Of a DNA stretch of 64,000 nucleotides, positions 53,079 through 62,397 are shown piece after piece (positions within the stretch are counted from its first letter, which is position 1; the number at the start of each line of letters is the position of its first letter). Under the pieces are notes generated by a model, which saw only the letters and a program-made list of their open reading frames with translations, searched no databases and was not told the DNA's origin. The stretch comes from Rhizobium leucaenae USDA 9039 (lineage in GTDB: Bacteria; Pseudomonadota; Alphaproteobacteria; Rhizobiales; Rhizobiaceae): positions 1 through 64,000 of the forward strand of contig NZ_AUFB01000014.1 in assembly GCF_000426285.1 (NCBI RefSeq). Direction: 5' to 3'. The position numbers and the translations under genes were made by a program.

Positions 53079-54695
53079 TCAGTGAGCGCCGCCGCCTTCG
53101 ATATGGCCGGGTTTCTTCAGCAACAGGCTGGCGATGAGCGCGGCGACCAGCGCGATGCCGAGCAGGTAGAAAGTGTCGCTATAGGCCATGATATTGGCCT
53201 GTTGCCGCAGGCGGAGCGCGATGGCGACGATGGCCTTGTGCTGGGCGGTCGCAATGTCCGAGACGCCGTGATTCATGAAATAGATGGTCAGTTTCGCAAT
53301 CCGGACGCGGGTAGCTTCGTCGAAGACCGTGACCGAGTCCGTCAGGATGTTCGAATGGAACTGTTCACGCTTCTGGGCGAAAGTCTGCAGCATGGCGATG
53401 CCGACAGCGCCGCCGAGATTGCGCATCATGTTGAAGAGCGACGAGGCGGAACCGGCATTTTCCTTTTCGATGCCTGAGGTGGCGATGGCCGACAGCGGCG
53501 TGAAGACGAGGGCCTGGCCGATGGCGCGGACGATGTTCGGCCAGAACAGTTGGTCGCTGGCATAGTCCGCCGTCATATAGATATTCATGAAGTTCGAGGC
53601 GGCGAAGAGGGCGAAGCCGACGACGATCATGATGCGCAGGTCGAGACGCTTCATCAGGCGGGGAACCAGCGGGATCAACAGGAGCTGCGGGATGCCGGTC
53701 CAGGCGAGCACCATGCCGATCTGCTCCGAATTATAGCCCTGAATGCGGGTCAGATAGATCGGCAGGATGAAAACCGAACCATAGAGCGCGATGCCAAGCA
53801 GGAAGTTGGCGAGGATGCCGAAGCCGAAGTTGCGGCGCACCAGCAGGCGCAGGTTCAGGAGCGGGTGGGCGGCGCGCAGCTCGATGATGAGAAAAAGGCT
53901 CAGCGAGACGGCGGCGATGACAGACAGGCGAACGATGAAGGGCGAGCCGAACCAATCGTCCTTGTTGCCTTCTTCCAATACGGTCTGCAGCGCGGCGAGG
54001 CCGATCGCCATGGTGATGATGCCGGGCCAGTCGCCCTTTGCGAGCAGACCGAGATTCATCGACGCGCGGTCGAGCGAAGCCCAGAGCATACCGACCATGA
54101 TCGCGCCGGGAACGAGGTTGACGTAGAAGATATATTCCCAGCCCCAATTCTCGGTGAGATAGCCGCCGATGGTTGGGCCGATGGCCGGCGCGAAGGTGGC
54201 CGACAGCGCGAAGAGGGCAAGGCCGATCGGCTGCTTGGCCTTCGGCAACAGCGTGATGATGATGGTAAAAGCCATCGGGATCAGCACGCCGCCGGAGAAG
54301 CCCTGAATGGCGCGCAGAATGATCATCTGCTGCAGATTGGCGGCAAAGGCGCAGGCAACCGAGAAGACGAGGAACAGGATGGCGTTGACGAGGAGATAGG
54401 TGCGGACCGAGAACACCCGGGCGAGCCAGCCGGTCAGCGGAATGACGACGATCTCGGCGATCAGGTAGGAGGTCGAAATCCAGCCGCCGTCATCCGTGCC
54501 GGCGCCGATCGCGCCCTGGATGTCTGCCAGCGACGCATTGACGATCTGGATGTTCAGGACGGCCATGAAGGCGCCGAGCGTGGAGCCGATGACGGCGGTC
54601 CACATCTTCAGCGGGCTCATGGTGGCCGCGCCGCCGGCAGCGGGCGCGGGTTTTGCGGAGGAATTGCTGTTTGCGGCGATCTGAAGCGTAGCCAT
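53079..54695 (-). CDS. emrB: DHA2-family multidrug efflux MFS permease (EmrB type)
   Basis: A 538-residue transporter with 14 predicted spans. Motifs: GGWISTSYLIAEIVVIPLTGWLARVFSVR, then the family C-motif-like region RAIQGFSGGVLIPMAFTI, and FAPAIGPTIGGYLTENWGWEYIFYVN. GAGGAGA lies before the ATG. It pairs with the adaptor encoded upstream and exports hydrophobic drugs or plant compounds. An inner-gene DNA segment before it repeats motifs of the LysR/EmrA intergenic region. Confidence 0.92.
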   Translation of the reverse strand: MATLQIAANSNSSAKPAPAAGGAATMSPLKMWTAVIGSTLGAFMAVLNIQIVNASLADIQGAIGAGTDDGGWISTSYLIAEIVVIPLTGWLARVFSVRTYLLVNAILFLVFSVACAFAANLQQMIILRAIQGFSGGVLIPMAFTIIITLLPKAKQPIGLALFALSATFAPAIGPTIGGYLTENWGWEYIFYVNLVPGAIMVGMLWASLDRASMNLGLLAKGDWPGIITMAIGLAALQTVLEEGNKDDWFGSPFIVRLSVIAAVSLSLFLIIELRAAHPLLNLRLLVRRNFGFGILANFLLGIALYGSVFILPIYLTRIQGYNSEQIGMVLAWTGIPQLLLIPLVPRLMKRLDLRIMIVVGFALFAASNFMNIYMTADYASDQLFWPNIVRAIGQALVFTPLSAIATSGIEKENAGSASSLFNMMRNLGGAVGIAMLQTFAQKREQFHSNILTDSVTVFDEATRVRIAKLTIYFMNHGVSDIATAQHKAIVAIALRLRQQANIMAYSDTFYLLGIALVAALIASLLLKKPGHIEGGGAH

Positions 54696-54748
54696 GACGT
54701 TTCTCCTCTGGCTCTCTGGAAGAGACAGTCTCACGGGGTGGTCCGAGT

Positions 54749-54778
54749 GATAATCGAGGAAGGAAGGGAAGGATCATC
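54749..54778. promoter_or_regulatory. Copies of LysR-region motifs between emrA and emrB
   Basis: GATAATCGAGG (54749-54759) and GGGAAGGATCATC (54766-54778) recur exactly in the emrA/LysR intergenic DNA (56098-56108 and 56074-56086). This suggests a second operator or a duplicated promoter in front of emrB. Confidence 0.5.
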
Positions 54779-54805
54779 CAGTCTGGCTGGATAATCCCTC
54801 ACGCA

Positions 54806-55978
54806 TCAATGCTGGCCTTCAACAGCGGCCTTGGTGTCGATCTCGGGTTCGACCGACATGCCGGAGCGAAGCAAACCGGCAAGGCTTGCATCGTCGAGCG
54901 TGATCTTGACAGGGATGCGCTGGACGATCTTGGTGAAGTTGCCGGTGGCGTTGTCCGGGGGCAGCAGCGAGAATTCCAGCCCGCTTGCGGGTGACACGCT
55001 ATTGACGTGGCCCTTGATGGCGGCATCCGGGAAGCTGTCGACCTTGATTTCGACCGGCTGGCCGGGGCGGACATTGGTCAACTGCGTTTCCTTGAAGTTG
55101 GCGACGACATAGACTGCGTTCAGCGGAACGACGGCCATCAACTGCGTGCCCGCGGTGACGAACTGCCCGACGCGCAGCGTGCGGGCGCCGACGGTGCCGT
55201 CTACGGGAGCCACGATTTCGGTATAGGAAAGGTTCAATTCGGCCTGATGGGCGGCGGCAGCGCTGCGATCGCGCTGGGCAACGGCCTGGTCATGCTGGGT
55301 CTGAAGGACCGCGATCTTCTTCTGTTCGGCGACGAGAGCGGCCTGATCGCGTTGAAGATTGGCTGCGGCCTGGTCGCGTGCAGACTGGCTCTGCTCGGCG
55401 CGCTGCGTCGTGCCGGCGCCATTGCGGATCAGGTTCTGCGAGCGCTGCGAATCGGCTTCGGCAAAGGTCAGCGAGGCCTGCGAGGCAACGATGGTGGCCT
55501 TGGCCTGGTCGATGACGGATTGCTGCAGAGCGATCTGCGCGTCGAGATTGGTAATGGCGGCCTCGGAGGCTTTGACATCAGCCTGGGCCTGGGTAAGGGC
55601 TGAACGATAGTCGCGGTCGTCGATGCGGGCGAGCACCTGACCGGCCTTGACATGGTCGTTGTCGTTTACCAGCACCTCGGCGATGTAGCCGGAAATCTTC
55701 GGAGCAATCGTGGTGTAGTCGGCCTTCACATAGGCATCGTCTGTTGATTCGATGAAGCGGCCGGTCGTCCAGTAATGATAGCCGTAGTCGCCGGCGAAGG
55801 CGGCGCCGGCCAGCAATGCGGTGGCGACGATCATACGCTTGGCGATTTTGCCGCCCGACTTGGCTTTCCGAGTTTCGGCGGCAGGGGTGCCAGTAGCCGG
55901 AGCTTCGGCGACGGCGGGGGTTTTCACATCTGCTTCCAGGAGAGTCTGGAACTGTTCCTTGCGCGGCAACTCGACCAT
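54806..55978 (-). CDS. emrA: HlyD/EmrA-type membrane-fusion protein
   Basis: A 390-residue adaptor. One membrane segment (RMIVATALLAGAAFAGDYGYHYW) follows a cytoplasmic N-terminus of about 45 residues. The lipoyl half TDDAYVKADYTTIAPKISGYIAEVLVNDNDHVKAGQVLARID, a long coiled coil (about 125-215) and the second half YTEIVAPVDGTVGARTLRVGQFV come next. It links the EmrB pump to an outer-membrane channel. It starts the two-gene operon and is divergent from a LysR gene. Confidence 0.92.
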   Translation of the reverse strand: MVELPRKEQFQTLLEADVKTPAVAEAPATGTPAAETRKAKSGGKIAKRMIVATALLAGAAFAGDYGYHYWTTGRFIESTDDAYVKADYTTIAPKISGYIAEVLVNDNDHVKAGQVLARIDDRDYRSALTQAQADVKASEAAITNLDAQIALQQSVIDQAKATIVASQASLTFAEADSQRSQNLIRNGAGTTQRAEQSQSARDQAAANLQRDQAALVAEQKKIAVLQTQHDQAVAQRDRSAAAAHQAELNLSYTEIVAPVDGTVGARTLRVGQFVTAGTQLMAVVPLNAVYVVANFKETQLTNVRPGQPVEIKVDSFPDAAIKGHVNSVSPASGLEFSLLPPDNATGNFTKIVQRIPVKITLDDASLAGLLRSGMSVEPEIDTKAAVEGQH

Positions 55979-56063
55979 TGTCTTTCTCCATGCTTTCGAC
56001 CTCGGTGCGGAGGCCGGTGTTTCGTTGCCTGGAGAATGCTCCCTGACGCGTCGCGTGATAATG

Positions 56064-56108
56064 TGCTTAAATCGGGAAGGATCATCAACTCAGAGCGGAT
56101 AATCGAGG
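56064..56108. promoter_or_regulatory. Probable LysR operator region between emrA and its regulator
   Basis: GATAATG, GGGAAGGATCATC and GATAATCGAGG lie in a 45-base window between divergent genes. The latter two recur before emrB. A LysR site (T-N11-A) fits inside, but its exact place is not fixed. Confidence 0.5.
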
Positions 56109-56115
56109 GATCAAT

Positions 56116-57018
56116 ATGGACAGGCTGACGAGCCTCCAGGTGTTCGGGCGCGTGGTGGAGTGCGGCGGGTTTTCGGCAGCCGCCAGGCGTCTCAACATGT
56201 CCGTCACCATGGTCGGCAACCATATACAATCATTGGAGGATCGGCTCGGCGTGCGACTGCTGAACCGCACCACGCGCAAGGTCAGTCTCACCGAAACCGG
56301 CAAGCTTTATTACGAGCGGTCGAGCCAGATTCTCGCCGATCTGGAGGAGGCCGACAGCGCTGCCGGCGCTGCGACGTCGACGCCGCGCGGCACGCTGAAA
56401 CTCTATACCAGCACGCATATCACCCGCTTCCTGTCGCCCGTCATCAGCGAATATCTGAGCCTCTACCCCTCCGTGACAATCGACTTGAGCATCGGCGAAA
56501 GGATGATCGACCTGATCGAGGAAGGCTACGACCTTGCCATCCGCACGACCATGCCGCCAGATTCCAGCCTGGTGGCGCGACGACTAACGCCCTGGCGGCA
56601 TGTGCTGGTCTGCTCGCCGGACTATCTCCGGACACATTCGGCCGTGACCGAGCCAGCCGATCTCGAAAGCCACAATTGCCTGCGCTATTCCTATTATCCC
56701 TATGGCGACGACTGGCGTTTTTTCACCGAGAGTGAGGAACAGGTCGATGTGAAGGTCGGCGGCAATATCGTGACGACCAGTGCCGAGACCCTGCGTTATA
56801 TGGCGCAGAACGGGCAGGGTGTATTCCTGGCGCCCAGCTTTCTCATCATGGACGATCTGGCTTCCGGCGCGTTGGTGCGGCTGCTGCCGGACTATAAGCC
56901 GGCGGAGTTTTCGATCAATGCCATCTATCCCAACCGTACCTATCTGCCGACGAAAACACGGATCTTCATCGATCTCGTTGCAGAGCGCTTCATCGAGCAT
57001 CGAAAATGGATGAGTTGA
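56116..57018 (+). CDS. LysR-family regulator of the EmrAB pump
   Basis: A 300-residue LysR protein. The N-terminal winged helix reads RLTSLQVFGRVVECGGFSAAARRLNMSVTMVGNHIQSLEDRLGVRLLNRTTRKVSLTETG, and the effector domain follows with TLKLYTSTHITRFLSPVI. It is divergent from emrA with 137 bases between. This usual arrangement implies that it controls the pump, probably in response to a transported compound. Confidence 0.92.
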   Translation: MDRLTSLQVFGRVVECGGFSAAARRLNMSVTMVGNHIQSLEDRLGVRLLNRTTRKVSLTETGKLYYERSSQILADLEEADSAAGAATSTPRGTLKLYTSTHITRFLSPVISEYLSLYPSVTIDLSIGERMIDLIEEGYDLAIRTTMPPDSSLVARRLTPWRHVLVCSPDYLRTHSAVTEPADLESHNCLRYSYYPYGDDWRFFTESEEQVDVKVGGNIVTTSAETLRYMAQNGQGVFLAPSFLIMDDLASGALVRLLPDYKPAEFSINAIYPNRTYLPTKTRIFIDLVAERFIEHRKWMS

Positions 57019-57132
57019 GGCGACAAGAATCCTTCAAATAACTGTCATGGACCTCGGATAAATAGCCGGCCACTCCTGTGGCTCAATATATTTTCGCTGC
57101 TGCCGGACCTGAAGCCGGAGGTGCGTGAGATC

Positions 57133-58116
57133 ATGTCGACGCTCCAGCAAGTCGCTTTTCGTGCCGGCTGCTCGGTTGCGACGGCCAGCCGGGTGCTGAA
57201 TCGCAACGGCCCCGTCAGCGACGAGATGGTGCGCCGCGTGCGCCGCGCCGCGGCCGAGATCGGCTATCGGGCAGGCAGCCGCAGCGGTAACGGCCGGCCG
57301 GCGATCGGCGTGCTTATTCCCAGCATCACCAATCCCGTCTTTGCGGCATCGCTTTCCAGCATCCAGAACAGGGCGCTGCATGCCGGGCATAGTGTACTGA
57401 TCGCCCAATCGAATTATGATCCGGCGCAAGAGGCGGATGCGGTTGCCTCGCTCCTCCAGCAGCAGCCCACCGGGCTGATCCTCACGCTTTGCGATCCCGA
57501 ACGCAGTTTTGCCTTGTCATCCGCGCTGCCGCCGACCGTGCTGCTCGGTAATCCGCCGACGCCCCGCTTCACCGCCGCCGTCGCGACCGATAATTTCGGT
57601 GCGGGACGGGATCTGACTGAACATCTCCTGCACAAGGGGCATCGCCGCATTCTGTTCATATCAGGCCATTTTTCGGCATCGGATCGGGCGAAACTGCGTT
57701 ATCTCGGCTATGTCAGGGCGATGGAAGCGGCGCGGCAGCAGCCTTTCGATGCTCTGGAAATTTCCTTTGTGAACAGCCTGGAACAGCTCGATCTTTCCGA
57801 TGCGGTGTCGCGGTTTGGCCCGACGGCGATCATCGCCTCCAATGATCTGCTGGCGCTCGGTGTCATGGGGGCTCTTCGGCGTCAGGGTCTTTCGATCCCG
57901 CGCGACATGTCGGTCGCCGGCTTCGACGGGATATCTCTCGGCTTTCTAGGGGAGGTTTCCCTGACGACGGTCGAAATTCCGGACGCGACGATGGGAGCGG
58001 CTGCCGCCTCGCTGCTGCTCGATATGGCGGAAAACGCCGCACCGCCGCGACATCTGACGGTGCCCTATCGGCTGCGCTCGGGTGGAACAGTGCGCAATCT
58101 CACCATTCCGTCTTGA
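57133..58116 (+). CDS. LacI-family regulator
   Basis: A 327-residue protein. The LacI DNA-binding domain reads TLQQVAFRAGCSVATASRVLNRNGPVSDEMVRRVRRAAAEIGYR, and the periplasmic-binding-like sensor domain follows (IGVLIPSITNPVFAASLSSIQ, then AIIASNDLLALGVMGALR and VAGFDGI). GGAGG lies 12 bases before the ATG; a GTG at 57121 is possible but too close to it. It faces the ABC operon tail to tail and probably regulates it. Confidence 0.9.
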   Translation: MSTLQQVAFRAGCSVATASRVLNRNGPVSDEMVRRVRRAAAEIGYRAGSRSGNGRPAIGVLIPSITNPVFAASLSSIQNRALHAGHSVLIAQSNYDPAQEADAVASLLQQQPTGLILTLCDPERSFALSSALPPTVLLGNPPTPRFTAAVATDNFGAGRDLTEHLLHKGHRRILFISGHFSASDRAKLRYLGYVRAMEAARQQPFDALEISFVNSLEQLDLSDAVSRFGPTAIIASNDLLALGVMGALRRQGLSIPRDMSVAGFDGISLGFLGEVSLTTVEIPDATMGAAAASLLLDMAENAAPPRHLTVPYRLRSGGTVRNLTIPS

Positions 58117-58137
58117 TGCATTGCTGGAAATGAAAAC

Positions 58138-58163
58138 GCCGCCTCTCCGAAGAGAAGCGGCGC
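58138..58163 (-). terminator. Terminator of the ABC operon
   Basis: On the minus strand CGCCGC...GCGGCG with an inner CTC-TTCG-GAG tetraloop is followed by TTTTC, 24 bases after the binding-protein stop. The same hairpin may stop the LacI transcript from the other side. Confidence 0.75.
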
Positions 58164-58186
58164 GGCTTTTGCGATCAGATCAAATA

Positions 58187-59452
58187 TCAGCTACGCGGCA
58201 GCATGCCTTCGACGTCGGAGGCGGCGTCATCAAGCGCTTCCTTCGGCTTGGCTGAGCCTTCGACGATGCGCGACAGGTTGTCGACGATGGTCTGCGTGAC
58301 CTTGACGCCGTTGGCGCCCGGGAAGGCATACCAGGGGATCATGACCGACATCTGGCTGAGGCCGGCCTGGAACAGCGGGTTCTTCTTGTAGAAGTCACCG
58401 AGATATTCCGGAGACTTGGCGGCGAGTTCGTTGTTCGGAACGTAGCCGGTGCCGGGAACGACGACCGATGCGCCATAGGGGCCGGCAGCGAACTTGGCGA
58501 ACTTCCAGGCAGCTTCTTCCTTGACCGGGTCATGGGTCAGGATGACGACGGCGTTGCCGCCGGTCGGCAGGCGGCCGTTGACCGGATCGATCAGCGGGAT
58601 CTTGGCGGTGCGCAGGTCGAACTTGGCGCCGACATTCTTGATGGTGTTGACGAGCGCGCCGGTCGTCTGGAATTCAAAGCCGACCTTGCCGGCAGCGAAG
58701 GCCTGTTCGCCGGCAGGCTTGGTGAAGACCGGCATGCCGCCTTCCTTGACGAAGCGCGCGATCAGATCGACGGCCTTCTGGCCTTCCGGACCGTTGAAGG
58801 CGACCTTGGTTTCGTCGTCGCTCAGCATCTTGCCGCCGGCGCCGAAGAGGAGGGCGGAGAACATCCAGTCGTCGCCCTGCCAGCGGAAGTCCATGCCGTC
58901 GACGCCGTTGCCGAGCGCCTTGATCTTGCCGGCGAGCGCGATGACTTCGTCCCAGGTCTTCGGCGGGTTGTCCGGATTGCCACCGGCAGCCTTCACCAGG
59001 TCGGCGTTGTAATACATGATCGGGTTCGACGTTGCGAAGGCGAGGCCGACCTGCTTGCCCTTGACTTGGGCGAGCTTCAGGATCGTGTCCGAGAAGCCCT
59101 GGTCGGCCATGTTGCCCTCTTTCTTGACGAGGGGGCCGAGATCGACGGCGACGTTGCGCTCGTCCATCATGCGCAGGCGGTTGAGGCCGATGAAGGTGAC
59201 ATCGGGCATTTCGCTCGTGCCGGCCTGACGCAGGATGGTCTGGATACCTTCCTCATAGGTGGCCGAAGGCGCGGCGAACTGGATCTTGATGTCTGGATTT
59301 TCTTCCATGAACTTCTTCGAGATCGTGTCCATCACGTTCTTGAAGAAGCCGGGCATGGGGTAGTGAACCGTCAGGGTCGTTTCGGCGTAGGCCGGGACCG
59401 ACACGACCATCGACATGGCCGCGGCGGCGAGAATCTGGGTGATATGCTTCAT
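58187..59452 (-). CDS. ABC transporter substrate-binding protein (UgpB-like)
   Basis: A 421-residue exported protein with a signal peptide ending VPAYAE. It is a cluster-B binding protein: FFKNVMDTISKKFMEENPDIKIQFAAPSATYEEGIQTILRQ, then MYYNADLVKAAGGNPDNPPKTWDEVIALAGKIKALG, and a C-terminal AWKFAKFAAGPYGASVVVPGTGYVPNN. UgpB-like proteins bind glycerol-3-phosphate, glycerophosphodiesters or sugars. It is the last gene of the operon. Confidence 0.92.
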   Translation of the reverse strand: MKHITQILAAAAMSMVVSVPAYAETTLTVHYPMPGFFKNVMDTISKKFMEENPDIKIQFAAPSATYEEGIQTILRQAGTSEMPDVTFIGLNRLRMMDERNVAVDLGPLVKKEGNMADQGFSDTILKLAQVKGKQVGLAFATSNPIMYYNADLVKAAGGNPDNPPKTWDEVIALAGKIKALGNGVDGMDFRWQGDDWMFSALLFGAGGKMLSDDETKVAFNGPEGQKAVDLIARFVKEGGMPVFTKPAGEQAFAAGKVGFEFQTTGALVNTIKNVGAKFDLRTAKIPLIDPVNGRLPTGGNAVVILTHDPVKEEAAWKFAKFAAGPYGASVVVPGTGYVPNNELAAKSPEYLGDFYKKNPLFQAGLSQMSVMIPWYAFPGANGVKVTQTIVDNLSRIVEGSAKPKEALDDAASDVEGMLPRS

Positions 59453-59484
59453 CGCTCGTTCTCCGTTTTCGAATTTCGAACCAG

Positions 59485-60321
59485 TCAGCCTTTGAGACCG
59501 GTCATGGTGATGCCCTCGACGAAACGCTTCTGCGCGAGAAGGAATGCCGCGACGAGGGGAAGGGTGATGATCAGGGTTGCCGCCATGAGCGCGCCGTAGT
59601 CGTCGCCGGCCTCGGCGGCGCGGAAATACATGAGGCCGAGCGGCGGGGTGGCGTATTCCTGTTTGCTGATGACGATCAGCGGCCAGTAGAGGTCGTTCCA
59701 GTGCGCGACGACCGAGAAGATCGCGAAGGCCGTGACCGCGGGCCAGGCATTCGGCACGATGACACGGGCAACGATGCCGAGTTCCGACATGCCGTCGAGG
59801 CGGGCGGCGTGAATCAGATCGTCAGGCATGGCGCGGAAGAACTGCAGGAACATGAAGATCGCGAAGACCGAGATCGAGAAGGGCGCGACCAGAGCGGTGT
59901 AGCTGTTCAGCAGCGACAGGCTGTTGAAGCCGACATAGAGCGGCAGTGCGGTCGCATGGATCGGGATCAGCAGGCCGAGCATGACCAGCACCATCATGGT
60001 GCGCGCCGCCGGAAATTTCAGCTTCGCCATGGCGTAGGCGCAGGGAATGGCGATCAGCACCTGGAAGAAGAAGATCAGGCCGCAGACGAGGACGCCGTTG
60101 AGCAGCAGCGTGCCCATCGGCACCTTGCGCAGCGCATGCGTGATGTTCTCGATGTAGAAGAAATGCGTCGGGATGAGCTTCAGGGCGGAGGTGAAAATAT
60201 CGTCCTGCGCCTTGCCGGCGGTCGAGATCATGAAAATGTAAGGCGCCAGGAAGATCAGCGAACCGAAGATCAGAACCGAGAGGCGCAGGATGCGGCCGGG
60301 GGTGAAGCCTGTGGACGTCAT
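59485..60321 (-). CDS. ABC transporter permease (UgpE-like)
   Basis: A 278-residue permease with six spans. The EAA loop reads ARLDGMSELGIVARVIVPNAWPAVTAFAIFSVVAHWNDLYWPLIV. Its ATG overlaps the stop of the preceding permease gene (ATGA at 60318-60321). It forms the channel with its partner. Confidence 0.94.
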   Translation of the reverse strand: MTSTGFTPGRILRLSVLIFGSLIFLAPYIFMISTAGKAQDDIFTSALKLIPTHFFYIENITHALRKVPMGTLLLNGVLVCGLIFFFQVLIAIPCAYAMAKLKFPAARTMMVLVMLGLLIPIHATALPLYVGFNSLSLLNSYTALVAPFSISVFAIFMFLQFFRAMPDDLIHAARLDGMSELGIVARVIVPNAWPAVTAFAIFSVVAHWNDLYWPLIVISKQEYATPPLGLMYFRAAEAGDDYGALMAATLIITLPLVAAFLLAQKRFVEGITMTGLKG

Positions 60322-61241
60322 GTGTAATGCACCTGCCGGTCTTGGACGCGATATTGCAGGAAGGTCAGCACCACGAGGATGGCGAGAAAGACAGTCGTCA
60401 TCGCGGAGGCGTAACCGACCCGGAGATAGACGAAGCCTTCCTGGTAGATGGTGAAGAGCAGCACTTCCGAGGCATGGTTCGGGCCGCCATCGGTCAGCGT
60501 CTTGACGGTATCGAAGACCTTGACGGCGTTGATGATGCTGATCGTCGTGACGAAGAGCGTCGTCGGTCCGAGCATCGGCCAAGTTACGAGCCAGAAGCGG
60601 TCCCACGCCGCTTTTGCGCCGTCGACTTCGGCCGCTGCATAGAGTTCGCGCGGGATGGCGGTAAGGCCGGCGAGAAACAGCACCATGTTGAAGCCGACCG
60701 ATTGCCAGACGCCGATGATCGACAGGCTGTAGAGCGCGGTCGCAGAAGAGCCGAGCCAGTTCGGGCCGCGCAGTCCGATCTCTGCCAAAAGCGCGTTGAT
60801 CGGGCCGATGGTCGGGTGAAAGAGATATTGCCAGACGGTTGCCATCGCGACGATCAGCGAGGCGACGGGCAGGAAGTAGGCCGTGCGGAAGAAGCTGCGG
60901 CCGATGCCTTCGCTCTCGATCAGCAGCGCGACCCCGAGGCCGAGCACGATCGAGACGGGCGCGACGATGGCCGTATAGACCGTCGTATTCCAGAGCGATT
61001 TCATGAAGGCGCGATCTTTCAGCAGATGCGCATAGTTTTCGAAGGCGACGAAACGCAGGCTCTTATCGCCGAGCTGGAAATCCGTGAAGCCGAGGAAGGC
61101 GACGGCGATGATCGGCACCAGGATGAAGAGCACGATCAGGATGATGGCGGGCAGGGCGAACAGCAATGCCGTGCGGGCTTCGCTGCGTTCGCGCGCCGCT
61201 GCCGACTGTATCGGCAGAGAGGTGACGGCAACGCTAGCCAT
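60318..61241 (-). CDS. ABC transporter permease (UgpA-like)
   Basis: A 307-residue permease with six spans and an EAA loop ELYAAAEVDGAKAAWDRFWLVTWPMLGPTTLFVTTISIINAVKVFD. The end of the ATPase gene overlaps its start by eight bases. It pairs with the downstream permease. Confidence 0.94.
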   Translation of the reverse strand: MASVAVTSLPIQSAAARERSEARTALLFALPAIILIVLFILVPIIAVAFLGFTDFQLGDKSLRFVAFENYAHLLKDRAFMKSLWNTTVYTAIVAPVSIVLGLGVALLIESEGIGRSFFRTAYFLPVASLIVAMATVWQYLFHPTIGPINALLAEIGLRGPNWLGSSATALYSLSIIGVWQSVGFNMVLFLAGLTAIPRELYAAAEVDGAKAAWDRFWLVTWPMLGPTTLFVTTISIINAVKVFDTVKTLTDGGPNHASEVLLFTIYQEGFVYLRVGYASAMTTVFLAILVVLTFLQYRVQDRQVHYT

Positions 61242-62397
61242 GCGCCTTCTCCCGGGCCGCGTCGACGGTCATGGGTCTCGCGCGCAGGCGGCGGCCATCT
61301 TCGGCGAATACCAGGGCCTGTTCAGCCGTCAATGTCAGCGCAACGGGCATGCCGGCGGAAAGACCGGCGACTTCGGACGGTACGAGCTTGACGACCATGG
61401 TCTCGCCGATGGCGTCGAGCTTGGCATAAAGGATGACTTCGGAGCCGAGGAACTCCATGCGCTCGATATGGGCTGCGAGCGCATCCTGGCGGCCCTGGGT
61501 GAGCCGTACGAATTCCGGGCGGATGCCGAGCGTCACGTTGTTGCCAGCAATGCTGCCGTCTTCCAGCGCGAGCCGGATGCCGCCGAAGGCGACGATGCCG
61601 TTTTCAGCCCGCGCCGGCAAAAGGTTGATGCGCGGCTGGCCGACGAAGCGGGCGACTTCCACATGGGCCGGATCGTCATAGATCGCCTGGGGAGAGGCGA
61701 GCTGCAGCAATTGTCCGCCGATCATGACGGCGACGCGATCGGCCATCGACAGCGCTTCGGCCTGATCGTGCGTGACATAGACGGTGGGAACGCCGGCGCG
61801 GCGATGCAGATCGACGATCTCGCCGCGGGCATGGACGCGCAGGTTGGCGTCGAGATTGGAAAGCGGCTCGTCCATGAGGAAGACGGCGGGACGGCGCACC
61901 ATGGCGCGGGCGAGCGCCACGCGCTGACGTTGGCCGCCGGACATCTGGCCGGGCTTGCGGTCGAGCAGGTGATCGATCTTCAACGATGTCGCCATTTCGC
62001 GGACATCGCGAATAATGCCGGCGCGGGTTGCACGCTGGCCGGGGATCAGCGAACCGATAAAGGGCAGCCGCTGGATGCGCGACAGGCGGCGCATGGCGAG
62101 CGGCACGGCGATGTTCTCCGAGGCCGTCAGGTGCGGATAGAGCGCGTAGGACTGGAAGACCATGGCGATGTTGCGGTCCGCCGCGGCAACACCGGAGACG
62201 TCGCCGCCGGCAAGGATGATCTCGCCGGTATCGGCATGGTCGAGACCGGCGAGAATGCGCAGCAGCGTGCTCTTGCCGCAGCCGGAGGGGCCGACGAGGG
62301 CGATGAATTCGCCGGGCTGGACATCGAGATCGACGCCCTTGAGGATGGCGTTGCCGCCGAAGGATTTGGCGATGCCGCGAAGCGAAAGCGCACTCAT
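61234..62397 (-). CDS. ABC transporter ATP-binding protein (UgpC/MalK-like)
   Basis: A 387-residue ATPase. Walker A is GPSGCGKSTLLRILAG, the signature MSGGQRQRVALARAM, Walker B VFLMDEPLSNLDA, and the switch His is in VTHDQAEALSMADRVAVM. A C-terminal regulatory OB domain (about 235-370) follows, as in MalK/UgpC. It starts in a four-base overlap with the metallophosphoesterase gene end. Confidence 0.95.
   Translation of the reverse strand: MSALSLRGIAKSFGGNAILKGVDLDVQPGEFIALVGPSGCGKSTLLRILAGLDHADTGEIILAGGDVSGVAAADRNIAMVFQSYALYPHLTASENIAVPLAMRRLSRIQRLPFIGSLIPGQRATRAGIIRDVREMATSLKIDHLLDRKPGQMSGGQRQRVALARAMVRRPAVFLMDEPLSNLDANLRVHARGEIVDLHRRAGVPTVYVTHDQAEALSMADRVAVMIGGQLLQLASPQAIYDDPAHVEVARFVGQPRINLLPARAENGIVAFGGIRLALEDGSIAGNNVTLGIRPEFVRLTQGRQDALAAHIERMEFLGSEVILYAKLDAIGETMVVKLVPSEVAGLSAGMPVALTLTAEQALVFAEDGRRLRARPMTVDAAREKAHG

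Noticed and set aside
53550..54794. A 414-codon plus-strand frame opposite emrB
   Set aside because: It is extremely rich in charged residues because it mirrors membrane-helix codons. There is no domain and no ribosome-binding site.
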